37,781 bases of DNA, taken from NCBI GenBank assembly GCA_016098155.1, contig JAAAJB010000345.1:1-37781 (forward strand). The letters run 5' to 3'. Below the pieces are notes generated by a model. The model did no database searches, was not told the origin of the DNA, and worked only from the letters and a program-made list of their open reading frames with translations. The position numbers were made by a program, and so were the translations under genes. The first letter of the stretch is position 1, and each line of letters starts with the position of its first letter. Positions 20,530 through 33,100 of this stretch are shown piece after piece. The DNA is from Actinomortierella ambigua. Lineage: Eukaryota > Mortierellomycota > Mortierellomycetes > Mortierellales > Mortierellaceae.

Positions 20530-23500
20530 CTCTCTCTCTCTCTCTCTCTGTCTGTGTGTTCGTTATGCGCCTTGAGCAACGACGAACACAATGCATCAAA
20601 ACACGAAATAGCAATGCGTGGATGATGTATGCACGCTCGTGAACAAATGGGGGAGGGGGTTGTTTCCTCTATCAATCTATCTCTGCCTTTCGTTTCTTGT
20701 CATGATTTACCTCCTTCTCGATGCTAGCTGGTTGGTGGCAGGGAGGATGAGTGAATGTAGCTCGCATTCGCAAGCCTCGAAACGAATAGGGACAATACAT
20801 GGATGGCGAAGAAGCAGGGAAACGACTGGCCCTCATCCACCCCACCCTACCCCACCCCTCGTCACCTTTTTTTTCTTTTTTTATGCGACAGGGACAGACA
20901 GCAAGCATCATTATCAACACCAACATCCACTTTACATGTCCTCGGACCTTTCTTTCTCGCCCTCTCTCTCTCTCCCCTCTTTTTTTTTCCTCCCCTCGTT
21001 ACTTGTACCAATTGGAGACGCAATGGGAAACGTGTTGTTACTCTTGTGGGTGTGTTAGTGTGTGTTGTGCGTATCATTTACACTAACGGTGTATTGTGCA
21101 CTACAACAAAAGTGGTATGACCTGCTCTCTCCTCCCCATGCCCCCTTGGGTTACGGTACCCATGAACCTGCCTTTTCTCCCTGGACCAGAATGAAAAAAC
21201 AACAACAAGGCCATAATATAGGCTGTTCAACAAGGTGGGACGGGGGAAGGGTACGAGAAAGGAAAGATACCAGCGAGCTGACACTTGCATCAGTGTCTTT
21301 TTGACATACCCACACACATCTCATTGGTCGTATGTCTGTCTCTCTTCCCGCCATTTCTTCCACTCTCCGTCAGATGGTCCCTGACAGCTGAGAGCTTGTT
21401 TTGTTTTGATGAGATTGCTGTTGTTGTTGTTGCTGGTTGTTGTTGGGGAAGGGGGGGGGTGTGGGTCAGATTGCTGGTGTTATTGTTTTGTTCCATGGGT
21501 AATAAGCCCTTTACCCTTACGTGATTTACCGTATACAACTACGCTTATTGTCCGACTCCATCCATCTGACCAACATTGCCTCTCCCATTCCCGCCCCTAT
21601 CTGCTGCCCACTCTTTCCTCTTCCTCCTACAACTGCTTTATCTATCTATTCACTACTGTTATTAGGCAAGCGTGTCGAGGGAGAAGACAAATACAAAGGC
21701 CTTGCCGTCGAGACTTTTGGCATGTGCATGTCCACCAAGAGCTATTCCCTGCCCGAGGGAACTCCATACAATATGGCGCTCCAGCGGATGGGCGATGCCC
21801 ACCAAAAGATGGCTGTCGCCCAACAAGAGTTGGTAATGACCCACCCTTCCCCCAAACTGCACCTGTACCCAAACTCCTTCACTTGGGCACAGCTACTATT
21901 TTTGTCTCTCTCTTTATTCCTCCGTTCTTTGATTCCCGGTGTTCGATTTCGTCCTACCCTAATTTCCACTTCCGACAACCTCATTATTTGTTTGGCTCCC
22001 TTTCTCCCTCCCCCCTTTCCTTGTTAGTTCATGCACGCCCTCGCGTAAGCCCACGCATGCTGTCTGTCAAACATGCTCTCTTATCAAACATCTGGTCTCT
22101 TCGTTTCTTTCCTTTGGTGCAATAGATCACACGCTTTAACGACTCATACTTGGACTGCTTAGAAAAGAGCCAGGCTGAGATGAAAGAATACCAGGTACAC
22201 ACAAGGAGAGCTCACCGTCCTCGCCCCTTCACCATGCCTCATCCATCATGTGATATACACGAGTTATTAACCCACCTCCATCTTTCCGCTTTGCTTCCTA
22301 GGCCTTACAAAAGAAACTCCAGTCGAGGCGGTTAGATTATGATGCCAAACTCAGCAAAGTCCAAAAGGCCAAAAAGGAAAAGCCAGAGTGGGAAGAAGAG
22401 ATGCAGGCTGCCAAGGCCAAGTACGAGGAGACGCGGGAGCATGTTCTGGCAATGATGAACCAAATTTCCGAATCACAGGTAGGCGCTTGAATAAGCTGCA
22501 ACATTGGGGACTGTTTGTGTTGATATTAATACCGTGGATTTGCGTTTCTCTAATACCCTGTTCTGCCCTCCTATTCCTCTTCTTCATTCCTCCAGGATCA
22601 ACACCTCTTCAGCCTTGGAACATACTATGAGGCTCAGCTGGCCTATGCGCGAAAACTAGTGGAGATCCTGGAGGCCATTCCGGAAGATACCTTTGTCCAA
22701 TCACCCAATGGCTCTCGAGCATCGCTTGTCAACGGCGCCAATGGTGGTCGGAAACCGAGTCGACAAAATTCGCAAGAGCCCGAGGACGACCATCGCTCCG
22801 TTCATTCAGATGACCAGGCAAGCATTCACTCGACCAGTCGCCACCCTTTGGATCGCGCACCATCCACCAATGATATTCGGCGTGTACATACAGCTTCCCA
22901 TGTCAACTCGGAGCTGAGTCGGTCCATGTCCCAGCTGACCCCCAGTGCCGCGCAGGTGCGCAAGAACAGTGGGAGCGGGGGTGGCGGAGGGGGAGGGGGA
23001 GGGCGTACCAACGGCTCGCTTGTCCCGCCTCTGCCACCATCGAGAGCGCCTGCCCGCCCACCTCAGAAACAGGTGCGGGCGCTCTACAGCTTTGAGGCCA
23101 CTGGGGAAGGCGAACTCTCAATCCAGAAGGGTGATGTGATCAAGATCATTGAGGAGATTGATGAGGGCTGGTGGGAGGGCGAGCTTGTCGATGCGCACGG
23201 CGTTCGCCACGAGGGCATGTTTCCCTCCAACTATGTCGAAGAGATCCCGATCTCTGACAGTGGATACCCAAAGACGAAGCGCCAGGGATCGGTCAACTCC
23301 AACTCTTCTTCAGATCATGGACGCTACGTGGATGAGGATGCAGCTGCCTACTACGAGCGAGAGACTGAGCCATCGATCCAGTATGAGGAGCCAGAGGAGG
23401 TCGTTCAGCCGATGGCAGCTGCACGGAGGGCGGCTCCTCGACCTCCACCAACTCGTGCTCCTGTGGCACCCCAAGCAGTTTCAAACGGATCGGGGTTGCT

Positions 23501-23954
23501 GCAAGCCTCCGCTAACGGCTCTTCCATTACCGCGCCGCCACCAGCATTGGCACGTGCCACGCCTCCACCCTCCAGGCCAACGTCAACGCTCGTCTCCCGA
23601 AGCTCGACCATCGGCTCACGGGTTCCACCGCCACCACCACCGACCCGACGAGCATTGACAGGAGTGGGCGGTAATGAGTCGTTTAGACAGAGCGGTATCT
23701 TTCACCCATCGCCTGGACAGCCAACGCTGGCCTCACCACCCAGCCTGCCTGGCACCGGCCCCTCTCCGCCTGCGCAAGCAGCAACGCCTTCAGGAAATGT
23801 GATGGGAGGCTACATCCCTCGCGACTACTTTTCTAGCCAATCGTCGGATGCCTCTAACGCAGGAGTTGGCCCGTGTCGCGAGTGTGGGTGCAATGAATTT
23901 ACGGCCAATGTATTCAAACGCGGTAGCTGTAACAACTGCTTCCATACTCATTAG
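19759..23954 (+). CDS. BAR-SH3 membrane-curvature protein with C-terminal cysteine motif
   Basis: Exons 19759-19788, 20138-20276, 21666-21832, 22126-22194, 22302-22478 and 22596-23954 join to 646 residues. It is an endophilin/amphiphysin-type adaptor expected to bind curved membranes and endocytic or actin partners. The BAR domain occupies about residues 1-225 (MIKNIGKFKQ-WTGEKIGK, DYDAKLSKVQKAKKEKPEW, LFSLGTYYEAQLAYA), helical and Lys/Glu-rich. A Gly run and PxxP-rich linkers follow. The SH3 domain is at about 352-412 (VRALYSFEATGEGELSIQKG, EGWWEGE, GMFPSNYVEEI). A long Pro/Ala/Ser segment leads to the terminus, which has CRECGCNEF and CNNCFHTH, a possible zinc site. Exon 1 is only 10 codons, chosen because the following exon needs a phase-0 start. 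Intron 2 is 1,389 bp. Two AATAAA signals overlap just after the stop. Confidence 0.88.
20277..21665 (+). other. Very long intron 2 of the BAR-SH3 gene
   Basis: A GTAAGT donor and TTATTAG acceptor bound 1,389 bp inside the BAR-domain coding region. The interior holds a large CT microsatellite and T runs; no nested gene or known RNA is seen. Confidence 0.8.
20473..20549. repeat. CT microsatellite with TTTC interruptions
   Basis: A long CT array inside the BAR-SH3 intron, broken once by three TTTC units near 20515-20530. Confidence 0.95.
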
Positions 23955-25174
23955 CAAAATAAATAAAGAGAAAAAGCACACAGCCAAGCCTTAGAGCTCA
24001 CCACCTGCATCAGCATCATACAACACACCACCACACCACACCTCACTCCCTTTGAGTTGGCGTATGACCACATGTATTCTCCTACAGAATTCAGAGTTCA
24101 GGGGAGGGGGTAGACATATATACTGCCAATGACGACAAATCCGTGCAGTCAGTGGGCTTGAGAGTACCAATCTACCTACCTATTCGCCCCTCCACGCGCA
24201 GTGTAGTGGCGACAGGGCTAAAGACCAAGCTGGCTAAGGCTGCGCGGAGTTGGGAAGGGAAAAGGGGGGGGTATCAGGGGAAGAGAGACATACATACATG
24301 AACACACGCAGCACACAGCACATAGCACACAGAAGGGAGGGGGGGGTGACCGAAGAAAGGGGGGTGGCAACTGACTGGCGTATGATTCTCGCCTCGTTGT
24401 TGTCGTTGGACACAACGCTGACATATTTCTCTTCCACCCTTCCTCCTGCCTACCACACCGTCTTCCTTCTCCGGGGAGGGGGAGGGGAGGGTGTGAGGCA
24501 TCATCATAACCATTACTCATCGGTGCACATGGTTGGCCCAGAATGGCATTCTTGCTGTTCCACCCTCTCAGTCAGTTGCTCCGTCCGTGCAATGCCCGTC
24601 TTCCGCCAGATCGCACTGGAATCGAGCAGTCATTTGTCCTTTGTAGAACTGGACGTTGCGGCAACGCCCGTCCCACCCGTCGTGCCTTTGGTGCGTGTGT
24701 TCTTTCATGGTCGGCTTTATATTATTATCTCTTTGAACAGAGTGCAACGACCAGGCAAGAGACACCACACTCTGGACCCAACCATTGTTATTGCTTGGCT
24801 TGGGCGTTGTATCGTCATCATCTGAGGGTTCTTTCACAACCCCCCTCCCTATCCCCCTTATGCACATACTCTTTCCATATTACAAACAGATTCTCTTCCC
24901 TTTTTTCTTTCTTTCCTTGTCCTTCTTCTTTTTCTTCTCTTTTCTTCTCTTCCTCTCTTCTCTCTTCTCTTCTCTCCATCTTCTGTTCTTTCTGCCTCTA
25001 CCCCCTCACCACTACCACCACTACTACTCTCAGCTCCCAGCTCAGGGCACCACCGTTTTCTCATTCAGCATTCATTCCTCATTACGCAATTGAGCTTGAC
25101 TCTTCTCTCCTCTCCTCTCCTCTCCACTCTCGACAACTCTCCCTACCCTCTAAATCACACACGCATTTACACCC
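23955..25174 (+). other. Intergenic region, BAR-SH3 3' end and LIM gene promoter
   Basis: Overlapping AATAAA signals at 23958-23967 mark the BAR-SH3 3' end. The remainder has G-rich (24260-24360) and then strongly C/T-rich blocks (24890-25000, 25100-25130) leading to the LIM start. Short open frames here have no family features. Confidence 0.6.
23958..23967 (+). terminator. Overlapping AATAAA polyadenylation signals
   Basis: Two overlapping AATAAA hexamers lie 4 bp past the BAR-SH3 stop codon. The close spacing makes them less certain as the functional signal. Confidence 0.4.
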
Positions 25175-28100
25175 ATGGGATTTTGTAAGCGTTGCGGAGA
25201 TCTCGTCCACGGCACCAACTGCCTAAAGTGCGGTGGCCGTGCAGTCTGTAGGTTGCTCTCTGAGTTTTGGTCAAGAACTACTCTCCGCCATCTGCGCCGC
25301 GCCGCGCCGTTTTGGCGACAGCCAATGGGAACAGAGCATGGTCAATCAATCCTCACCTCCTTCGTTGTCTACGTTTCCTATTCTAGCGTCTGCCACCAGT
25401 GGTCTCCCTGCTACAGGCACCAGGAACGATCCTTGGATGAGCATGTAAGTTAAAAAACACTGCTGCACTCCGCTGTCGTCCTCCTTTTTTTTTCTTCTTC
25501 CCCTTCTACTACCATTCCCCCCGTGCAATCCCATTCCTCTCTCTCACCACTCTCCCGTTGATGAAGCTCAAAGGAACCCCTTGTCTCCTGCCTCGTCATG
25601 GCATGGAGAGTCTCAGTCATCCTAAGAGCTCTCCACTTCCCGATGACACTTGACATAGAACCCCCATTCTATTCTATTCAACCGCTATTATTCGACAACC
25701 AACCCCCTGTCTTGCACTTGCACTTGCTCCACCCCTTCTCTATAAAAACACCGCAGTGCCTCCCCCTCCCCCAACGCGAACTTTTTATTTTCTCTCTAAA
25801 GACCAAAGTCAGCAGGCCAATCCAACCCTTGCCTCGACAGCAAGAGGAAAAGGAGAGAGACTGCTGCGATGCAGATCACCCGTGCAAGGATAAGGATGAG
25901 GAGTCAAAGTGGATACAGGGGCTAGGGTTGTTTTTAGCATCCGTAGACCAGAGTGAACAGGGGAAAGTCCGTCGTAGGACAAACAAGGCTAAAAACAACA
26001 CCGACAAAAAAAAGTGTTCATCACGCGGACCCGATCCCCACACATTATATTTTATGTTTTATGTTTTTACATCACTCCAAGGGGGTGGGGGAGGTGTAAC
26101 ATGCCTACACTGCGAGTCAGCTAGCCAGCTAGCCAGCCATGTCCCCGTCGTACGCGGAGAATAGCGGCTTCCTTCGAGTGGAATGGCACAACAACATTCA
26201 TAAATTTGCCAGTTAGTTGGTCGTTTTTGTTCTTCCTCATTCTTACACTCCTTTTCTCTCTCTCTCTCTTTCTCTCTCTCTATCGCTCTCTCTATCGCTC
26301 TCCCGTGCCACCATCCTTCTTGGATGCACCGACTAATTCGCTGACGGCAGGTACCAGAACATCCTCGAAGGAGGAGGAAGCATGTCCAAGACCTCCAAAC
26401 GCATGTCCTTGCCTGCTATCTCTACCGCCCCCACCACCCCCGCCACCATGACCGCCACCACTACCACCACCACGGCGCCCAGGCCTCACCCACTTATCAC
26501 CCAAAAAGTGTGCAATGGGTGCAGTAAACAGATCCATCAGGTAACAGTCGGAAGCGACCCAAATATTCACACAAGCTGCTGAACCCACCCACCCCCTTCC
26601 TCCCTTGATGCTAATATGCACAAACGCCAATTTACATTTTTATTTTGTATATCAGGCCAAGGTGTTTGTAGAACCATCACGACCCACCATCATTTACTGT
26701 GAAAAGTGTTATGTAGAGCGGTTCACTAAGGGAACCTGTCCAACATGCTACAAGCCGGTCATGAGCAAAACCGATATTTTTGTCACTCACGAGAATCGAT
26801 CCTGGCACAAGGTATGGAAGAGGGTCCTTCCAGTTTTGCAACTGTCTGCTGATCACTCTAAAGGGTCGCCAGACAAACTAACCAGAACGAGTCTCTATAT
26901 ATATTAGAGCTGCTTTGTGTGCTTCAACTGCCGCAAGGATGTGTCTTCGAGACCGATGGTGGATCTTCGCAAGAGACCTTGCTGTGAGCATTGTTTAATG
27001 GCCCAAGCGGGATCAGCGCAGAGCCCCCTATCCGAACGCTCCACAGACGCCCTTCACTCGGCCACTACGGCGGCCTCTCCGGCATTATCGATCCCCAGCT
27101 CGCCATCGCCAACATCGACCAGTTCGTCCTCTGGTCCAGCGTTTGCCCCAGCCTCGCCAGTGACCTTGTCCCACTCTTCCTCGACATCGTCAAACTACCG
27201 ACAGGATTTCAGTAGTACTGGGAAGGCGGTGGCGCATGCGCATGGACACCATGACTATGTTGGCGGTATCTCATCTTCGTACCCCGGCATGGGACGGCTG
27301 CAAGCAGACGACTTTACTCAAGAGTCTGCTGGCAGTGCTTCAGCTTCGGCCTCGGCCAGGATGGGGGGCAATACCTCAGTCTCACCGTTTGTGAAAGATG
27401 AGGTATACCCTTCTTTATCAGCTGGTAATGGCGGAGGTGGTGGCAGCAGTAGCAACGGCGTTGGTGGATGGCGGTCCAACTCGTCACTCTCCAACCATTC
27501 GCACCACAACTCTCGAGCCAGCTCGCCCTTTCCATCTCATCCATACGGTGGTGGAGGAGGTGATCACCACCATGTGCGCCCAGTGTCGCCGGTTGGAAGG
27601 GATGTAGGCCACCCGGGGCTTTACCGAACCCGCTCTCGGTCCTTTGGAGGTCGAGGTTCTGCTGCCAACTCGCGCTCCAGCTCCCCAGGCTCCGTCAGGA
27701 GTTCAGCCACCTCGTCTTCGGGTCTCTACCGCTCGGACTCCCAGGTGACAACGGCGACAAATGCTTCCTCGTCCGATGATGCACCAACGACAGCAACGAG
27801 CCATGGTCACTCACGACCCACCACGCCGCTGCATCAACTCAACAAGACTGTTCATCATGAGCAAGAGCCCATCACTACCGCGGAAGATCGCGAGCAGCTG
27901 TTGCAACCCAAGCCCGAAGACCCTAGATTGTCGAGAAACGCCTACAGGGAACAGCATTTTGCCCCGCCTCCACCACCACCAGCACCACCATCCTTTCCTT
28001 CTTCACATCTTCATCCATCGTCTGCACCACCACCACCCCGCCAGGGCCAAGGTCTTCATCGTGTGCGCTCACGATCATTTGCTGCCACAGCTGAAAAGGC

Positions 28101-29891
28101 GGGTCTGGTTCGCGCGCGAACGGAGGCACTGATCGCAGCCAGTCCTTCTGGCATCTTGTCGCCTGTTTCACCTTCGTTTGGTCCTACGCGATCCAGCAAG
28201 TTTCTCAACCCGTCGACAATGTCGACGACGACGACGGTTGCCAATGTCACCACGAGCATTCATAGCCAGCCATTGAGCTCGGTGTTAAATCGACCCATTA
28301 GCCCAGCCCCCAAGGCAGGTGGTGCCTCTAAGCCCGATATCAGGACGAATGCTGCTGCTGCTGCTGTCGGGGTCAGCAACAAACTTGCGGCACCTATGGA
28401 AGATCTCGAGCAACAACAATCACGACCTTCGTATTATCGACATGGACGGCAGCGATCCAACACTGTTGGCGAGGCTGTCACGTTCCCGGCAGTTTCGGTC
28501 GCGTCCAGCCCTGGATCACCGGCCAAGCGTCGGTCATCGATGCAACCGGACAGCGGCAGTTGTCTAAAGTGTTTTGAAAAGGTGGTGGAGAGCGGTGTCA
28601 AGCTGCCGAATGGCGATCGATACCATATCCAATGCTTCCTTTGCACGGGATGTAAGCAGATCTTTACCGAGTCGGAATTCCACATTGTCAATGGCCGACC
28701 CTATCATCCTCAGGTAAGAGTTTTGTGTGATTTTTTTTTATTTGGGCACGATAACCTTTTTGTTAAAACCTCGTTGCTTTGGATCTGAAGACTTACACGC
28801 AAATGTCTTTTTTTTTAATCAATAACGAAGTGTTCTGTGATGGCGGGATCGACCAGCATGATGAGCACGACGACCAGGTGTGCCAAGTGCTCCAAGTTGA
28901 TCAGCAAGCGGACGATCCGGTTCGGAGGGTTGAACTATCACCCACAGTGCTTTGCGTGCTCACACTGCAACCAGGTGCTGCAATCGACGAGCAAGTTCTT
29001 TGAGGTTGACGGCAAGGTCGAGTGCGAGCGCTGCTGCGAAGAGAAGGATCGCCAGCGACTGCCACAGATGGTGCCGCTGCCTCGCAGCACAGAGTCTTCG
29101 TTCCCGACGGCGACCAGTCCTGTCGTCCGTCGCCAGAGCCAGTATTACACCGGCGGTGGTGGTGGCATGGTGGCAGGTAGCATGGCGACGACGCCGATGG
29201 CCTTTGATGCAACACGGCCTACGACGATGACAGGCCAAGAGTCTCCGAGTGGGGCTTCCACGCCACGCATGTACCGGTCGGCATCGCCGACGGGCTCTCC
29301 GGGTGGTGGTGGCGGTAGTGACTTGGCATCATCGTCGCCGACTTCGGGCCAGGACTATCGCTCACAGTCGCCAGCCGCAGCCATGTCGTCGCTGTCGCTA
29401 TCACCGATGAATGCAGCAGCTGGTGCCGGCGGTGTGTTGTCGCCAGGATCAGCATCGACGACGATGCCAAACCATATGTCGCCAATGGGGCCACGAGCGG
29501 ATCCACCGGTGCTGACGTCACTGTTCAGCACGCGGACGCGGCCACTGCCCAAGTTTGGAGGCACGGTCACCTGCCCCCGGTGTAAGCAGCCCATTGGGGT
29601 GATGGACCAGACACCCGGGCCCAAGGGTGACAAGTGGCACAAAAAGTGCTTGAATTGCAAAGGGTGCAAGAAGGTGCTGGACTCGAGCGCACTCACCCTT
29701 GGCGAAGGCGAGGCGTACTGCCGTGCATGCTATGTAAGAAAGGAAGGAAACGACAAAAGATGGACTTTTCAACTGCAACGCGCTGATAAAAAAAAAGAAA
29801 GAGGTATATCGTGTTGCTGACATTTCTCTCTCAATCTCTATCCCTCTCCTTCTCTCTTTCTCTTTAATAGAACAAGGCAACAAAAGCATAG
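25175..29891 (+). CDS. Multi-LIM-domain protein (paxillin/zyxin-like organisation)
   Basis: Exons 25175-25247, 25387-25444, 26351-26540, 26656-26811, 26908-28713, 28831-29733 and 29871-29891 join to 1,068 residues. LIM proteins are zinc-bound scaffolds, in fungi often at septa, growing tips and actin. It starts with a small zinc-ribbon-like MGFCKRCGDLV and CLKCGG. Next comes a half-LIM-like CNGC (98-101) with YCEKCY (121-126), then a full LIM (CPTC at 135-138, WHKSCFVCFNC, CCEHC). A disordered Ser/His/Pro region of about 530 residues follows. Three LIM modules end the protein: CLKC with YHIQCFLCTGC, CAKC with YHPQCFACSHC, and CPRC with WHKKCLNCKGC. The last exon is only NKATKA plus stop and completes the final LIM end (CRACY-NK). 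No RhoGAP is visible, so it is not an Lrg1/Rga type. Intron 2 is 906 bp. Confidence 0.88.
25445..26350 (+). other. Long intron 2 of the LIM gene
   Basis: A GTAAGT donor and GGCAG acceptor bound 906 bp. The interior includes nested AGCC/AGCT repeats at about 26118-26135 and a CT/CTAT-rich 3' third. No coding exon could be placed in it. Confidence 0.7.
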
Positions 29892-30196
29892 TCTAGAAGA
29901 GACACGTCCATAAATACACCATAAAAATAACGCCATAACAATGATGTTTCTCTCGTGTGTTGTCACGAAAAAAAAAAAGTTGTGAAACGCAGTCACTATG
30001 TGATGCCTTCCTGTCCATTGCCACACGTGTACCCCCACACCTTTCTCCATCTCCATCACCATCGACCAACCATCTCTTCATCCATCCTCTCTCGCGTCCA
30101 ATACATTTACATTCAACTGCGAAATAGAACACAAAGAAAGAAAGAGAGAGAAAAGAAAGAAAGAATTAGAAGAAACAAAAGTCGCTCTCGACTCTC
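29892..30196 (+). other. Intergenic spacer, promoter of the APSES factor gene
   Basis: Short gap between two plus-strand genes. The last 70 bp before the start codon are A/G-rich (AAAGAAAG repeats). No gene is seen. Confidence 0.6.
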
Positions 30197-33100
30197 ATGG
30201 ATGGACAGCAGCAACAAGAGGCGCCTGCTCCTCCACAGCAACAACGACAGCTGCAGCACCAACAACAGCAACAACAACCACTCACTCACTCGGCCATCCC
30301 GCCAACAACACTACCCGCTCAAGTCATTCAAAACTCTGCCTCCATACCGGCACAAGCGCAATCATCCGGTCCTTTATCTACCATTCCAGGCGTCGCGTAT
30401 CCTCCGGGCCAAACACCACCACCTCCCCAACAACTACAACAGCAAACCACTAGGCTAGGTCAAGTATCCACATCTACTCTCCTGGCCAACCTCGGTACCA
30501 CCGGTTCCACACCTTTGAACGATATCCCGACGTCTGCCTTGTTGCAGAGAACCGCGCCTCCTCCAAGCCAGCAGCAGCAGCCAGTAGCACAAAGGACGTC
30601 CATGAATCCTACACCACCACTACAATCCTCTTCTTCCACATCTATATCCTCCTCACCTTCCTCGACGTTGCCACCTGGAGCAGGCACACAAATGCAGCAG
30701 ATCTTGGCCGCGTCTCAAGGTCAACCGCGACAACAGGTCGTCGCTGGGTCGTCCCCTACTTCTTCTTCATCTGCCTCGCCTTATCCGAACGTGGCAGGAC
30801 AGCAGGGGCCACCATCGGTCGCTGGCGCTGGTGCTATTGCAGCCACACCTGGGTTCGTGGCACGGGGCGTCCCACCACCGTTGCAGCCACAGCAACCACA
30901 ACAACCACAGCAACAGCAGTATTCGCCTCGACCACTGATGATGGCCGGAGCAGGAGCAGGAGCAGGAACCCAGTTCCCGACAGCAGCAACAGGACCATTA
31001 TCAACATCTTCTTCTTCAATATCATCGTCATCATCGTCCATGCCTCCCTTGGTGCCATTCACGACACCAGCCTCCGCATCGTCGTCTTTGACAACCCCTA
31101 CGGCAATCAAGATGGAAACGCCAACGACGGCGAGCACAGGTGGAACAACACCTTTGGGAGTTCATTCTTCTGCAGGAGGGTCGACGCCCGGCGTTGGTGG
31201 CGGTGTTGGTGGTAGTCTTGAGACGCCACGGTCGGGTCAGATTTCGGTGACATCGTACGATCAGACAGGAGGAACAGGACGAGGAGGAGGGCCGACGATG
31301 GGGGAGGCCTCACCAGCAACAGCTGCTGCTGCAGCAGCACCTTCACCAGCAGCGAGTCAGATCTTCAAGGCGACATATTCGGGGGTACCAGTATTTGAGA
31401 TGATCTGCAAAGGGGTGGCGGTGATGCGGCGACGATCGGACTCATACCTGAACGCGACACAGATCTTGAAGGTGGCCGAGTTTGACAAGCCGCAACGGAC
31501 GAGGATCCTGGAACGTGAGGTGCAAAAGGGCGAGCATGAGAAGGTCCAGGGCGGGTATGGCAAGTACCAAGGTAAGAAAAAAAAATATTTTTAGGGGAGG
31601 AAGGGGGGAAACCCCACCGGAAAAAAAAAAGAGTATTATTTTAGGAGGCGGGAAAAAAATTATTGCAGTAATTGCATGCATTGTTTTTTTTATTGTCAGT
31701 ATTGCTATTGGAGAAGATGATATTTCGGTTGAAGATGATATTTCGGTTCTAACTATCCTTTTTTTTTTTTTTGCCATCTTTCTCTCTAATCTATAAAAAA
31801 AAAGGTACATGGGTGCCGTTTGACCGCGGCTTGCAACTTTGCCAGGAATACAATGTGATGCACCTGTTGAAACCACTACTGGAGTATGAGATGAAGTCGA
31901 GTCCGCCTCTCGCCCCAAAGCACATCACGGCCGCCACGAACCGACCGCGCAAGCCTCGAGAACCTCGTGTCACCGGCGATGGAGCAGCAGGAGGAGCAGC
32001 AGCAGGTGGCAAGGTCAAGAAGGAGCGCGCAAAGAAATCAGCCGCACAACAAATCCTCCCAAAACCAGGAGCAGCAGCAGCAGCAGCAGGAGCAGGAGGC
32101 GGAGGAGCTGGTGGAGGAACTGGAAGAGGAGGGGTGTACCAACAAGCACCCATGACCGGAGGTGGTGAAAGCGGGGCCGAGATTGGAAGTGCACAGTATC
32201 TGGATGATTTTGACGATTCGACAAGCTCGGCGTCAGACATGGAGGATGATGGAGATGTGCATAGCATGATGATGAGCGATAACGCGAGTGTCGACGATAC
32301 CATGAGTGTCATTTCGGCTCAGAGTCGTACGCCGTCCCCGCTCGAGTCGCGACATGACATGTCGTCCAGCGATATGTCGGAGGGTGAAAGCCAAGGACGA
32401 GGTGGTAGTGGAGGACGACGAGGAAGAGGGCGAAGCGGAAGTGCTTATTCGCGTCGGCGGCAGCGGTCTCGATCGACCGAGCAGCATTCGCCCATGACTC
32501 GCAAGCGCTATGCCCGACCGGGCGATGAATTGTTTGTCGGGTATCAAGGGCTGCAGCGCCATCATCATCACTCCCATCACCATCACCACCACCTCAATAA
32601 CAACCTTCAGGGCGATGTCGAGATGGAGTCACGGGATGGCGAGGAGATGCGGTCTCACCGTTTGTCCCGCGACCCTTCGCCTCGAGGACGATCAAGATCG
32701 CGTACGCGTGCCACGGAGGAACAGGGTGCCTTGGGCGAATGGCAAGATGGTGGTGGCGCTGGTACCGGAGCTGGTGCTGGTGGCGATGCAACCTCGGCAG
32801 CATTAGCTGCTGCTGCTGCTGCTGCTGCCAGTGGGGAGGGCGGCGGTCAGGCGCAGGGAGAAGGTGGCGGCAGTGGAGGCAACCGCACGGGAGGACGGTA
32901 CGCGCAGACGCTGCTCAACTACTTTATTTCGGATTCACAAGCGCTGCCCAAGATCCTGACCCACCCGCCGGCGGATCTTGATTTCGATGTGATTATCGAT
33001 GAAGAGGGGCATACGCCGTTGCACTGGGCGGTGGCGATGGCGCGGACCAAGATTGTGCGGCTGTTGGTGCAACATGGGGCGGACATTTATCGGGTGAACA

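Noticed and set aside
24543..25226. Plus-strand 227-codon frame before the LIM gene
   Set aside because: Its sequence is derived from C/T-rich leader DNA (Ser/Leu/Phe/Pro), has no family features and runs past the LIM start in a different frame.
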